This document shows, one piece after another, positions 1-7,300 of a stretch of DNA of 8,153 bases. The stretch is from an uncultured Eubacterium sp. (GTDB lineage: Bacteria > Bacillota > Clostridia > Peptostreptococcales > Anaerovoracaceae). Position 1 is the stretch's first letter, and every line of letters begins with the position of its first letter. The DNA lies in NCBI GenBank assembly GCA_900551775.1, contig URXI01000198.1, positions 1 to 8,153 on the forward strand, in the 5' to 3' direction. A program made the translations under genes and the position numbers. The notes beneath the pieces were generated by a model. It was given only the letters and a program-made list of their open reading frames with translations. It did not search any database and had not been told where the DNA came from.

Positions 1-35
1 CAGTAAAAATTGCACCTGCAGACTGGTTGAAGCAC

Positions 36-53
36 CTTTCATGCGTTTGCCGT
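36..53. repeat. Left copy of an 18-base dispersed inverted repeat
   Basis: The + strand reads CTTTCATGCGTTTGCCGT here. The reverse complement of 8045-8062 is CTTTCATGCCTTTGCCGT, a match at 17 of 18 bases. Both copies lie outside genes, close to the two ends of the window, and similarity does not clearly extend beyond the core. The left copy is also enclosed by a short CCTGCA (15-20) / TGCAGG (53-58) inverted pair. It could belong to a small dispersed repeat family or be a chance match; this is inference from two copies. Confidence 0.4.
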
Positions 54-72
54 GCAGGGACAGTTATTTTGC

Positions 73-101
73 TTTTTAAATTCTTTGAAATAGAGTATAA
101 T
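73..101 (+). promoter_or_regulatory. Possible sigma-A promoter for the ATPase/nuclease gene
   Basis: A perfect TATAAT -10 box lies at 96-101, about 50 bases before the start codon at 151. The -35 side is poor: TTTTTA at 73-78 gives a 17-base spacer, while the better-looking TTGCTT at 69-74 would need a 21-base spacer. There is no TGn extension. The call rests mainly on the -10 box and its position. Confidence 0.4.
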
Positions 102-150
102 ATTATTCACAATTGGTGCCGTTCGAACTACACTGGGGAGGTAAAGTAAA

Positions 151-1290
151 ATGACTTACAAGCCATTACCTATAGGAATAGATGATTTTGAAAAGTTAAT
201 AGCAGGTGGATATTACTATGTTGATAAGTCCTGGCTGATCAGGGAACTTCTTGCGAAAAAGGGCGAAGTGAACTTATTCACAAGACCGCGTCGTTTTGGC
301 AAGACCCTCAATATGAGTATGCTGCGCTATTTCTTTGAAATGCCTATGGATGGGGAGGACAAGTCAGCGCTCTTCGATGGTCTTAAGATCATGTCGGCTG
401 AAGAAAAATACACTTGTGAGCAGGGACGATATCCTGTCATCAGCTTGACACTGAAATCCGCAAAGCAAGGGAACTTCGATGATGCTGTGGGACGAATGAA
501 GGAGGCAATAGGATTGGAGTTCTACAGGCACAGGTATGCAATGGAAGCCCTGGAGATTGAAGCTGATCGCAGAAAATTCCACGATATTATGTCAAGAACG
601 GCAGATGCAAGTGAATATCTTACATCACTTGCTTTTTTGTCACAGTGCCTGCATCAATATCATAATCAGAAAGTGATTATTCTCATAGATGAATACGATG
701 TACCGCTGGAAAATGCCTATTACAGAAACTTTTATGACGAGATGACAGATTTCCTTCGATCCCTGTTTGAATCTGCACTAAAAACGAACCCATATTTGGA
801 ATTTTCGGTAATCACAGGATGTCTTCGGATCAGCAGAGAAAGTATTTTCACAGGGCTTAACAACTTGAAAATCGTTTCAATCCTGGATGAGGCTTATGGT
901 GAGTATTTCGGCTTTACGGAAGCTGAGGTCATGTCTATGCTCGATTTTTATGGATGCAGCGGCAAGATGGACACCGTGAGAGCTTGGTATGACGGCTACC
1001 GATTCGGGCAGAAAGAGGTATACAACCCGTGGAGTGTAATAAATTATACGGAAAAGCTTGTTTCTAACGAGAGTGCTTTTCCAACGGCAGCATGGAGTAA
1101 CACCAGCTCTAACAGCATTGTCCGCGATTTGATTTACCGGGCTGATGATGCTGTTAAAGCAGAAATCGAGAATCTCATAAATGGCGGCACCATAGAAAAA
1201 AGGTTCACGAGGATATTACCTATGGTGACATCTACAAATCAGAGGAAAATTTGTGGAATTTCTTGTTCTTTACAGGATACCTTAAACTGA
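151..1290 (+). CDS. N-terminal part: AAA-ATPase-like domain (frameshifted end)
   Basis: This frame encodes 379 residues, of which about the first 350 belong to the family. The nucleotide-binding loop is the family's variant Walker A, TRPRRFGKT (residues 44-52), in which the usual glycines are largely replaced but GKT is kept. The Walker B strand is VIILIDE (175-181), with D180 and E181. Other hallmark stretches are TGCLRISRESIFTG (222-235) and WYDGYRFG (279-286), followed by YNPWSVINY. The N-terminus, with LPIGIDDFEKLI and YYYVDKS, is the family's conserved opening, which supports the ATG at 151. After residue 350 the reading is out of frame, giving about 29 unrelated residues before the stop at 1288-1290. 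Alone it would be an ATPase-like domain without its nuclease-fold partner. ATP hydrolysis is inferred from the motifs only. Confidence 0.75.
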   Translation: MTYKPLPIGIDDFEKLIAGGYYYVDKSWLIRELLAKKGEVNLFTRPRRFGKTLNMSMLRYFFEMPMDGEDKSALFDGLKIMSAEEKYTCEQGRYPVISLTLKSAKQGNFDDAVGRMKEAIGLEFYRHRYAMEALEIEADRRKFHDIMSRTADASEYLTSLAFLSQCLHQYHNQKVIILIDEYDVPLENAYYRNFYDEMTDFLRSLFESALKTNPYLEFSVITGCLRISRESIFTGLNNLKIVSILDEAYGEYFGFTEAEVMSMLDFYGCSGKMDTVRAWYDGYRFGQKEVYNPWSVINYTEKLVSNESAFPTAAWSNTSSNSIVRDLIYRADDAVKAEIENLINGGTIEKRFTRILPMVTSTNQRKICGISCSLQDTLN

Positions 1291-1841
1291 TTGCGATGAG
1301 AATGGAAAATGACGATGTTTACATCAAGCTTGCAATTCCAAATAGGGAGGTCAGTGCCATATACCGTAACCAGATTCGTACTTGGTTTGACGACAAAATC
1401 AAGATGCAGGATTTAACTGTTATGTATCAATCCATGTTTGCTGGAAAAGTGGAATCCTTTGAGGAAGAATTATCTGTACAGCTTCGAAAAACAATCAGCT
1501 ATATGGATAACGCAGGGAGCTTTTATCATGGGTTTCTTCTCGGCATCATGGCCAACCTGAAAGATTATATTGTCAGGTCTAATCGCGAATCCGGCGACGG
1601 AAGGTACGATGTCTGCGTTTACAGCAATGACATCAGCATACCCCCTGTTATTTTGGAACTGAAGGTAGCGAAGGAATACAAGCAGCTTGAAGCTGCCTGC
1701 GATACGGCTCTTGAGCAGATCGAGGAGAAACACTATACCGAAGATTTCGAGGGGGAGGGATATCGCAACGTCATCTGCTATGGAATCGGGTTCTACAAGA
1801 AGCAGGTACAGGTGAAGGCTATGCGAAAAGAGCTGGAATAA
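1251..1841 (+). CDS. C-terminal part: PD-(D/E)XK nuclease-fold domain
   Basis: The family-like reading begins at about 1203, upstream of the first usable start (TTG at 1251, with GAGGA only 4 bases before it). Independent translation is therefore possible but unconvincing. The 196 residues carry a PD-(D/E)XK-type core: RYDV (119-121 region), with D120 as the likely first acidic residue, then ILELK (134-138), with E136 and K138 as the E-x-K pair. A helix with ALEQIEEKHY and a final strand ICYGIGFYKKQVQV follow, as in PDDEXK_9 proteins. The catalytic residues appear intact, so the domain is not decayed. It overlaps the upstream frame by 40 bases. In a restored protein these residues would be 368-563. 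Confidence 0.7.
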   Translation: MWNFLFFTGYLKLIAMRMENDDVYIKLAIPNREVSAIYRNQIRTWFDDKIKMQDLTVMYQSMFAGKVESFEEELSVQLRKTISYMDNAGSFYHGFLLGIMANLKDYIVRSNRESGDGRYDVCVYSNDISIPPVILELKVAKEYKQLEAACDTALEQIEEKHYTEDFEGEGYRNVICYGIGFYKKQVQVKAMRKELE

Positions 1842-1904
1842 GAGAATTTACCGCAAAAAAGTAAAATAATATGACACAAAAAAACTAAGTGAGGAAGGAT
1901 GGCA

Positions 1905-2828
1905 ATGATGAACAAACCGATTTTGATTATCATGGCTGCCGGAATGGGCAGCAGATACGGCGGACTTAAACAGATTGATCCAGTCAGCGATAAAGGAGAG
2001 ATTATCCTTGATTTTTCTCTCTACGACGCTATGATGGCGGGCTTTGAAAAAGTCATATTTATTATCAAAAAAGAGAACGAAGCGGATTTCAGGGCTTTGA
2101 TCGACGAGAGAGCGGGAAAACACCTGCAGGTGGAATACGCTTTTCAGGAGCTTACTGACATTCCTGAAGGCTACCAGGTGCCGGAAGCTAGAAAGAAGCC
2201 GTGGGGAACCTGCCATGCGGTACTCAGCGCACGAAAGCTCATAGACGGGCCTTTTGCCGTAATCAATGCGGATGATTACTATGGACCGGGAGCTTTTCAG
2301 TCTATCTATGACTACTTAGCCGCAGCAAAAGACGATGAAAAATATAGATATTGTATGATTGGCTATCTGCTGGAGAACACTTTGACGGAAAATGGTCATG
2401 TGGCAAGGGGCGTCTGCGAGGTTTCCCCGGATGGCACTTTGCAGGATATCGTGGAGAGAACGAGGATTATGTGGCGCAACGGGGAAATCGCTTATACAGA
2501 GGATGAGGGGGATTCCTGGTACCCTTTGGCGGAAGGAACTACCGTCTCTATGAACTTCTGGGGATTTACAGAGTCTTTTGTCCGGGAGATGGAAGCGCGG
2601 TTCCCGGCGTTTTTGGACAAAGCCCTGGCGGAGAACCCGCTGAAGGGAGAGTATTTTCTGCCAGGCGTGGTGGATCAGCTGATCAAAGAGGACAAAGCCT
2701 CCGTCAAGGTGCTAAAGTCGCAGGATAAGTGGTACGGCGTCACCTATAAAGAAGACAAAGAAGGCGTGGTGAGCGCCCTGCAGTCCATGAAGGACAAGGG
2801 CATGTATCCGGATAAGCTGTGGAAATAA
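1905..2828 (+). CDS. Sugar-phosphate-type nucleotidyltransferase family protein
   Basis: This gene encodes a 307-residue protein of the NTP_transferase (Rossmann-like glycosyltransferase-A) class, cytoplasmic, expected to transfer a nucleotidyl group from an NTP to a phosphorylated sugar or alcohol. From the chosen start, the nucleotide-binding signature is AAGMGSRYGGLKQ (11-23), with R17 and K22 as expected contacts. PWGTCHAV (99-106) matches the GTxxA-type loop. NADDYYG (121-127) supplies the metal-binding acidic residues. VSMNFWGF (215-222) and EYFLPGVVDQL (249-259) complete the C-terminal part. Starts are possible at 1899, 1905 and 1908. The SD stretch GAGGAAGG (1891-1898) directly abuts 1899, so 1905 or 1908 is better spaced; I chose 1905. 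The substrate cannot be read from the sequence: UDP-glucose, CDP-choline-like and other products are all possible. No partner sugar or choline genes are nearby, so the role is open. It lies 63 bases after the nuclease-fold frame, with no clear terminator between them. Confidence 0.8.
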   Translation: MMNKPILIIMAAGMGSRYGGLKQIDPVSDKGEIILDFSLYDAMMAGFEKVIFIIKKENEADFRALIDERAGKHLQVEYAFQELTDIPEGYQVPEARKKPWGTCHAVLSARKLIDGPFAVINADDYYGPGAFQSIYDYLAAAKDDEKYRYCMIGYLLENTLTENGHVARGVCEVSPDGTLQDIVERTRIMWRNGEIAYTEDEGDSWYPLAEGTTVSMNFWGFTESFVREMEARFPAFLDKALAENPLKGEYFLPGVVDQLIKEDKASVKVLKSQDKWYGVTYKEDKEGVVSALQSMKDKGMYPDKLWK

Positions 2829-2844
2829 CGGTACAAAAGTGAAA

Positions 2845-2863
2845 GGACGGCGATCTGCTGTCC
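2845..2863 (+). terminator. Weak hairpin after the nucleotidyltransferase
   Basis: GGACGGC (2845-2851) pairs with GCTGTCC (2857-2863) around a GATCT loop, giving seven pairs with one G-T wobble, 16 bases after the stop codon. The bases that follow (GTATTTATATAC) are AT-rich but do not form a real T-run. It may be an inefficient terminator or only an mRNA 3' hairpin. Confidence 0.35.
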
Positions 2864-2979
2864 GTATTTATATACTGAGCACAGATGTTTTCAACGCTTA
2901 GACCGTCATATCATAATCAAAGAATGTTTTAACTGATGCTTTCATCGGAGCAAATATAAAAACCTTACAAAAAATGTAC

Positions 2980-3008
2980 TTGCATTTCTCAACTGTTATG
3001 TGTATAAT
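2980..3008 (+). promoter_or_regulatory. Sigma-A promoter of the rpsF-ssb-rpsR operon
   Basis: TTGCAT (2980-2985) and a perfect TATAAT (3003-3008) are separated by exactly 17 bases. The upstream flank is A-rich (aaaccttacaaaaaatg), as in strong promoters. Transcription would start near 3015, leaving a leader of about 70 bases before rpsF. This is the best promoter in the window. Confidence 0.8.
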
Positions 3009-3014
3009 AATAAG

Positions 3015-3058
3015 GCGTGTTTAGACGCAAGATCTCTGCATAAACATAGGGTTTATGC
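3015..3058 (+). promoter_or_regulatory. Structured 5' leader of rpsF with two hairpins
   Basis: The first hairpin is GCGT (3015-3018) with ACGC (3025-3028). The second is a perfect 8-pair stem, GCATAAAC (3038-3045) with GTTTATGC (3051-3058), around the loop ATAGG. No T-run follows, so it is not an attenuator of the usual type. Known rpsF leaders in many bacteria bind the S6:S18 complex through a CCG element and mediate autoregulation. No CCG triplet occurs in this leader, so if such control exists here it uses a diverged form. The structure is seen; the regulatory role is inference. Confidence 0.45.
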
Positions 3059-3085
3059 CATTTAGTCCACAGGGAGGTGAAACAG

Positions 3086-3373
3086 ATGACAAATTATGAA
3101 GTTATGTTCATTCTCAATCCTACTTTAGAAGAGGAAAAAAGAGAAGCTACAATCGAAAAGGTCAAGACAATCATTGCTGCTGACGGAGAAGTCGGAAATG
3201 TAGATGCTTGGGGAATGAGAAAACTTGCTTATCCAATCGAAAAGAAATTCGAAGGCTACTATGTCGTAATGGATTTCAAAGCAAGCACAGAATTACCGAA
3301 AGAGCTGAACAGAAGACTGAGAATCTCTGACGATGTAATGAGACACATCATCATCAACAAAGACGCAAAATAG
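3086..3373 (+). CDS. rpsF: 30S ribosomal protein S6
   Basis: The 95-residue product is the normal length for S6, a small-subunit protein that binds 16S rRNA together with S18 on the platform. Family hallmarks are YEVMFILNPTL near the N-terminus, AWGMRKLAYPIEKKFEGYYVVMDF in the middle (in two adjoining strands) and LNRRLRISDDVMRHIII near the end. The ATG at 3086 is preferred to an in-frame GTG at 3077, because AGGGAGG (3071-3077) lies 8 bases before the ATG and overlaps the GTG itself. It is the first gene of the operon and is 19 bases upstream of ssb. The order S6, SSB, S18 is widely conserved in Firmicutes. Confidence 0.96.
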   Translation: MTNYEVMFILNPTLEEEKREATIEKVKTIIAADGEVGNVDAWGMRKLAYPIEKKFEGYYVVMDFKASTELPKELNRRLRISDDVMRHIIINKDAK

Positions 3374-3392
3374 GAATGGGGTGTAGTTTAGA

Positions 3393-3872
3393 ATGAATAG
3401 TGTTGTACTAATCGGAAGACTTACCCGAGATCCGGAAATCAGATATACTGCTGGTACACAGATGGCTGTAGCGACCTTTACTGTCGCTATTGACAGACCG
3501 GTTAGATCTGGCGGCGAAAAGCAGACAGACTTTCCGAGGGTGACTGTATTCGGCAAACAGGCTGAGAACTGTGAGAGATATCTTGCAAAAGGCAGACTGG
3601 TTGGCGTGCAGGGAAAAATTCAGACTGGAAGTTATCAGAACAAAGATGGAGTGACTGTTTATACGACCGATGTTGTAGCAGACAGAGTAGAATTTTTAGA
3701 GTGGGGAGACAGGCCGTCAGGCGCAAGTTCGGCCCCACGACAGAATACATCTTCAAATTATGGCAATAACGGCGGCGGAAATGCCGGCCAGAGTGCTGCT
3801 CCGAGAGGCAACGATATGCCAGAGGAGATGCCGGATTCGTTCCAGGCAATCGACGAAGATGTTCCATTCTAA
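3393..3872 (+). CDS. ssb: Single-stranded DNA-binding protein
   Basis: This 159-residue protein coats single-stranded DNA in replication, repair and recombination, normally as a tetramer. The OB fold covers about residues 1-105: MNSVVLIGRLTRDPEIRYT opens it, TVFGKQAENCERYLAKGRL (51-69) is the conserved central block, and VEFLEWGDRP closes it. In that block, F53 occupies a place that is often Trp. A disordered Gly/Asn/Ser/Pro linker (about 110-147) leads to the acidic tip IDEDVPF (153-159), the motif through which SSB recruits partner proteins. The SD is modest: GGGGTG (3378-3383), 9 bases before the ATG. Its place between rpsF and rpsR marks it as the housekeeping chromosomal SSB rather than a phage or plasmid copy. 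Confidence 0.96.
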   Translation: MNSVVLIGRLTRDPEIRYTAGTQMAVATFTVAIDRPVRSGGEKQTDFPRVTVFGKQAENCERYLAKGRLVGVQGKIQTGSYQNKDGVTVYTTDVVADRVEFLEWGDRPSGASSAPRQNTSSNYGNNGGGNAGQSAAPRGNDMPEEMPDSFQAIDEDVPF

Positions 3873-3890
3873 GGAAAGGAGATATGAATC

Positions 3891-4124
3891 ATGATGGATA
3901 GAAGACGTGGCGGCATGAGAAGAAAAAAAGTATGCCAGTTCTGCGCTGATAAGACAGAAGCAATCGACTACAAAGACGTAGAGAAGCTTAGAAAGTACAT
4001 TACCGAAAGAGGTAAGATTCTTCCTAAGAGAATCACTGGAACTTGCGCTGTACATCAGAGAGAAGTAACGACAGCAATCAAAAGAGCAAGAATTGTTGCG
4101 CTGCTTCCATATGTTGCAGACTAA
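3891..4124 (+). CDS. rpsR: 30S ribosomal protein S18, cysteine-containing (zinc-type) form
   Basis: The 77-residue product is a small-subunit protein that pairs with S6. Family motifs are AIDYKDVEKLRKYITERGKILPKRITGT and the C-terminal AIKRARIVALLPY (first block given as two adjoining parts: AIDYKDVEKLRK and YITERGKILPKRITGT). It keeps CQFC (residues 16-19) and CAVH (51-54), the C-x-x-C plus C-x-x-H set of the 'C+' zinc-ligand form known for several ribosomal proteins; many S18s have lost it. AGGAG (3877-3881) lies 9 bases before the ATG at 3891. A second in-frame ATG at 3894 is possible. The gap after ssb is 18 bases. It is the last gene of the operon and is followed by a strong terminator. 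Confidence 0.96.
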   Translation: MMDRRRGGMRRKKVCQFCADKTEAIDYKDVEKLRKYITERGKILPKRITGTCAVHQREVTTAIKRARIVALLPYVAD

Positions 4125-4141
4125 TTTTATAAACGTAAATC

Positions 4142-4172
4142 AAAAGACCTTCCCAATTGGAGGGTCTTTTTT
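4142..4172 (+). terminator. Intrinsic terminator of the rpsF-ssb-rpsR operon
   Basis: AAAAGACCTTCC (4142-4153) pairs with GGAGGGTCTTTT (4159-4170) around a CAATT loop, giving 12 pairs with one T-G wobble. A six-base T-run spans 4167-4172. It begins 17 bases after the rpsR stop codon. The A-tract on the 5' side could make it work in both directions. Confidence 0.92.
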
Positions 4173-4251
4173 GTTGATTTTACAAAGATAAAACAGAGGG
4201 AAGCTCTATAGAAAAGTCAGATGTGCACCCCGGTTATTTCTTAGTTATTTA

Positions 4252-4263
4252 TTGAAATTTCAA
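4252..4263. repeat. 12-base perfect palindrome upstream of the adhesin gene
   Basis: TTGAAATTTCAA is perfectly self-complementary. Its left half (TTGAAA) resembles a -35 box, with TTAAAT at 4275-4280 as a poor -10 box 17 bases away. It could be an operator for a dimeric regulator, or a chance feature of AT-rich DNA. A second, looser inverted repeat, GGTA-atata-TACC, lies at 4305-4317. Confidence 0.35.
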
Positions 4264-4283
4264 CGTTTTATTGATTAAATCCC

Positions 4284-4312
4284 TTTACGGATGCGTATCA
4301 AAAAGGTAATAT
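4284..4312 (+). promoter_or_regulatory. Candidate promoter of the adhesin gene
   Basis: TTTACG (4284-4289) and TAATAT (4307-4312) match the sigma-A boxes at four of six positions each, with an ideal 17-base spacer. The gene's start codon is 60 bases further on. An alternative pair, TTGAAA (4252-4257) with TTAAAT (4275-4280), also has 17-base spacing. The preceding terminator at 4142-4172 means a promoter is needed somewhere in this gap. Confidence 0.4.
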
Positions 4313-4371
4313 ATACCTACAAAGCATTTAGAAATTTTTAAATAGAGATAGAATGTAAGGGAGAAAAGAAA

Positions 4372-7300
4372 ATGTTGAAGAAGGGAAAGAAGTTATTAGT
4401 CGTTTTAATGGCGCTGTGCATGGTATCTGTCGGTGTCTGTCAGATTGCTCTGGCAGAGGAACCAGTGCTGGGCGGTGGCATCAACGGAGAGAACGGCATC
4501 GTTCAGGACGGAGGAGGCGCGCCGGAAAATGAAGGCGGCGGACAGATAGACAACGGAGATCCCGACGATGGAGAAGGAGGCGCTTCTGGTGATAATCAGG
4601 ACAACGTCGGAGATAAAGACCAGATAGAGCCGGAAGGAGGAGAAGGGAAAGACGATGAACAGGACGTCATAGGAGACTTCTCTGATTTTTTAACAAAATT
4701 CAGCTTCTGTAATGCGACTACAAAAGTGGAATACAGCAAGGATAATCCTGTTAGGGATAATGACCCTGTGAGCATTAGATACGATTTTAGCATTCCAGAT
4801 CCGAAGGAAGTAAAAGAAGGCTCCAGTTATACTCTGCCAGCCTTACCGGAACAGATGAATTTGGCGGGTATTGATGTTGGCCATGATTATCCGGTAGGAG
4901 AAAACGGTTATGCCACCTGGTCAATTAGTGCAGAGCGAATCATAACCGTAAAATTCATCAAAACACTTCCTGAAAACAATGTCTCCGGATATTTGGAAAT
5001 CAATTGCAGCGCACAGGTCAATGAGGAAACAGGCGGAACAATTCAGTTTGACTTGGGCAAATTCGCGGCCGGTGTGACAGGCTTTGATATTTACCAGAAG
5101 CCGGAAGAAGAGAAAAAAGCGATTAAGGTGGAAAAGGCAGGTGCACTTAACGCCGACAATACGGTAACGTGGACCATCACAGCGACGCCGAATCAGAATG
5201 AAACCCTGGCTGGGTACACCATCACAGACACCAACAACAAAGCGCACCTGGCTTATGTTCCCGGCAGCATGAAAATGGAAGGCCAGGACATCAGCGACGA
5301 AGCGTTGAATCTGGCTGACAACGGCTTTGCGTACACAATTCCTGACAATATCAGTGAGGGTTCCCATGTGTTCACTTACAAGACCACGGTCAGCGATGCG
5401 GTCTGGTATAAAGGACTGGGCAATTGTGGTGACAATAGTGCATTTGTTGAGAACAAGGTGACATTAGAAAGCGCTGACGGCAAAGCAAAATCTGAAGCAA
5501 CTGCTAAAGTAAAAGCCAGGGATACCTTTGTGCAGAAGATCAAGGATGGAGGAGAGGCTGATTGGGAGACAAAAGTTGACAAAGACGGCAACTATCTCCT
5601 CACTTATAGAGTTGAAGTCAGATATGGAAAAGGAAATGACAATTTTACAACTGCAACCCTTGTAGATACGATAAACGACACCGCCGGCGGTGCTGAATTT
5701 GTAACTGACAGCGTAAAAATCAATTACACTGAAGCCAATAAAGAGAACGCAGTAGCAGTAACGGCTGAATTTGGAAAAAATGCACAGGGCAAACCGACGA
5801 TGACCATTCCGCTATCTGGTGCCCACCAAAAGGCATGGGTTTATTATACGATCAAAGTTCTGAAGGACAATCATTTTAACAATGGCTTTACAGGTCAAAC
5901 TATTCATAACGACGCTGACCTTTGGGTCGATAAAGCTTATCGGATTGGCAGTGACTACGAAGACTGGGGAAGTAACATCGGACCCAGCGACCAGATCATC
6001 TACTTTGCGAAAAATGGTAAATTTACGACCAGTGCAAATAAAAACTGGATCAACTGGACCATCAATATAAACAACGGCAAAAAGGATTTAACAAAGCCGG
6101 TCACAATTACAGACACAATCGGAGATAAGCAGACGCTGGACGAAAGCAGTATCAGCATAAAGTATGGTGACACGGAACAGGGCGGAAAAGATGCAACGTA
6201 TGAAATCGATAAGAATAACCCGAACAAAATCACTTTTACCTTGAAGAACGTCGGGAAAAATGCAGTCGTGATCACCTATCGAATGGAAATTACGGAATTC
6301 AGGGTTGAAAACGGCGGAGTTACTACGGGTTTTGAGAATAACGCAACACTCATATATGATGGGATAGATAATCAAGATATTAAGGCGAAGGAAGATGTCA
6401 ACCATTCTGATTTGCTGAAGAAAGAAGGAAAATTTGACGCTTCCGTCAGCACTTACGGCGGGAAAGGGTATTTCAACTGGACAATTACTTTCAATGCAAA
6501 GAAGTATGCACTGACCGACGGTATGATTACAGAGATGCTGCCGGAAGGACATAACCTTGTGGAAGGAAGCCTCAAGGTAAATGATCAGGAGATTACCAAA
6601 ACTGCCAGCAAGACCAAAGCATATTATGAAATGCAGAATGGCAACCCTGTTATTCATATCCCTGGTACAGTAAACGAGGTGCAGACGATTATAATGCAAA
6701 CCGTCTGTGACATTACAGAAGGCACAAAGACTTTAGACGTGACGAATCATTGCCAGGCGGCGGCAAAAGAATTCGAAGGCAGTCTGAAGGCAAAGGCTCC
6801 AGTGAAGGTACACTTTACACCATCCTTAGACAAGAGCACCGACTACAAAGTAGGCAATACCGTTAACTGGGAAATCAAAGTCAACAAAAACGGCGCCAAC
6901 ATTACGAAACAGAACGCAGTGCTGACTGACATTCTGCCTCCTGGGCTTGAATATCAGAAGGGCAGCGCGGAGTTGTACGGAGCAGATGGCATGGAGATCA
7001 GCGGGCTGACAGAGGAATATGACGAGAACACAAAGACGCTGAAAATGAAAATGCCAGCAAATTTGGATTTAACGAAGGCCTATACTGTCAAGTTTAAGAC
7101 AGATATAACAGACAATCTTAAAGAAATTAAAAACACGATAACCTTTGACGGCTCCGCCGAGGAAGTGTATGCGACCAGTGGATCCGTTGACCTGATTGCA
7201 GGAGGGCTTGACAGTTCTCTCAGTGGCGACAACATCCGCTTGGAAATGACAAAAGCGGATGCAGAAGACAAGGCTAAGTTTTTGCCTGGTGCAGAGTTTA

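Larger units (their letters stand above)
151..1841 (+). pseudogene. AAA-ATPase-like / PDDEXK_9 family gene, split by a frameshift
   Basis: Two overlapping frames together encode one family protein: an N-terminal AAA-ATPase-like domain (Pfam AAA-ATPase_like) and a C-terminal PD-(D/E)XK nuclease-fold domain (PDDEXK_9). The first frame loses family likeness just after GGTIEK, at the A-run 1196-1201. The family-like continuation, VHEDITYGDIYKSEENLW, is in the frame one base back. Restoring a single A to the run gives a continuous 563-residue protein, a plausible full length for the family. The SD site GGGGAGG (135-141) sits 9 bases before the ATG. The biochemical role of this family is not settled; many genomes carry several divergent copies. 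The break could be a real mutation making a pseudogene, a sequencing or assembly error in the homopolymer, or slippage at the A-run. The rest of both frames is well conserved with no further stops, so the lesion is recent or not real. Confidence 0.8.

Noticed and set aside
2..149. Open frames in the first 150 bases (to 79 in one frame, to about 149 in another) that might be a gene tail
   Set aside because: Too short, no recognisable protein features, and a good -10 box lies within the region; chance open frames are likely.
1862..1872. TAAAAT/TAATAT as a -10 box for the nucleotidyltransferase
   Set aside because: The only -35-like hexamer, TTTACC (1847-1852), is 14 bases or fewer upstream of these boxes, too close for a sigma-A promoter.
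3077..3085. GTG at 3077 as the rpsF start
   Set aside because: It overlaps the Shine-Dalgarno sequence itself; the ATG at 3086 has ideal spacing and gives the standard 95-residue S6.
3884..3901. Short frame ATG-AAT-CAT-GAT-GGA-TAG overlapping the rpsR start
   Set aside because: Five codons, out of frame with rpsR and too close to the SD site; probably chance, though it could slightly affect rpsR initiation.
6088..6699. Minus-strand open frame of 203 codons inside the adhesin gene
   Set aside because: Cys/Phe/Ile-rich shadow translation with no family motifs, opposite a clearly coding frame.
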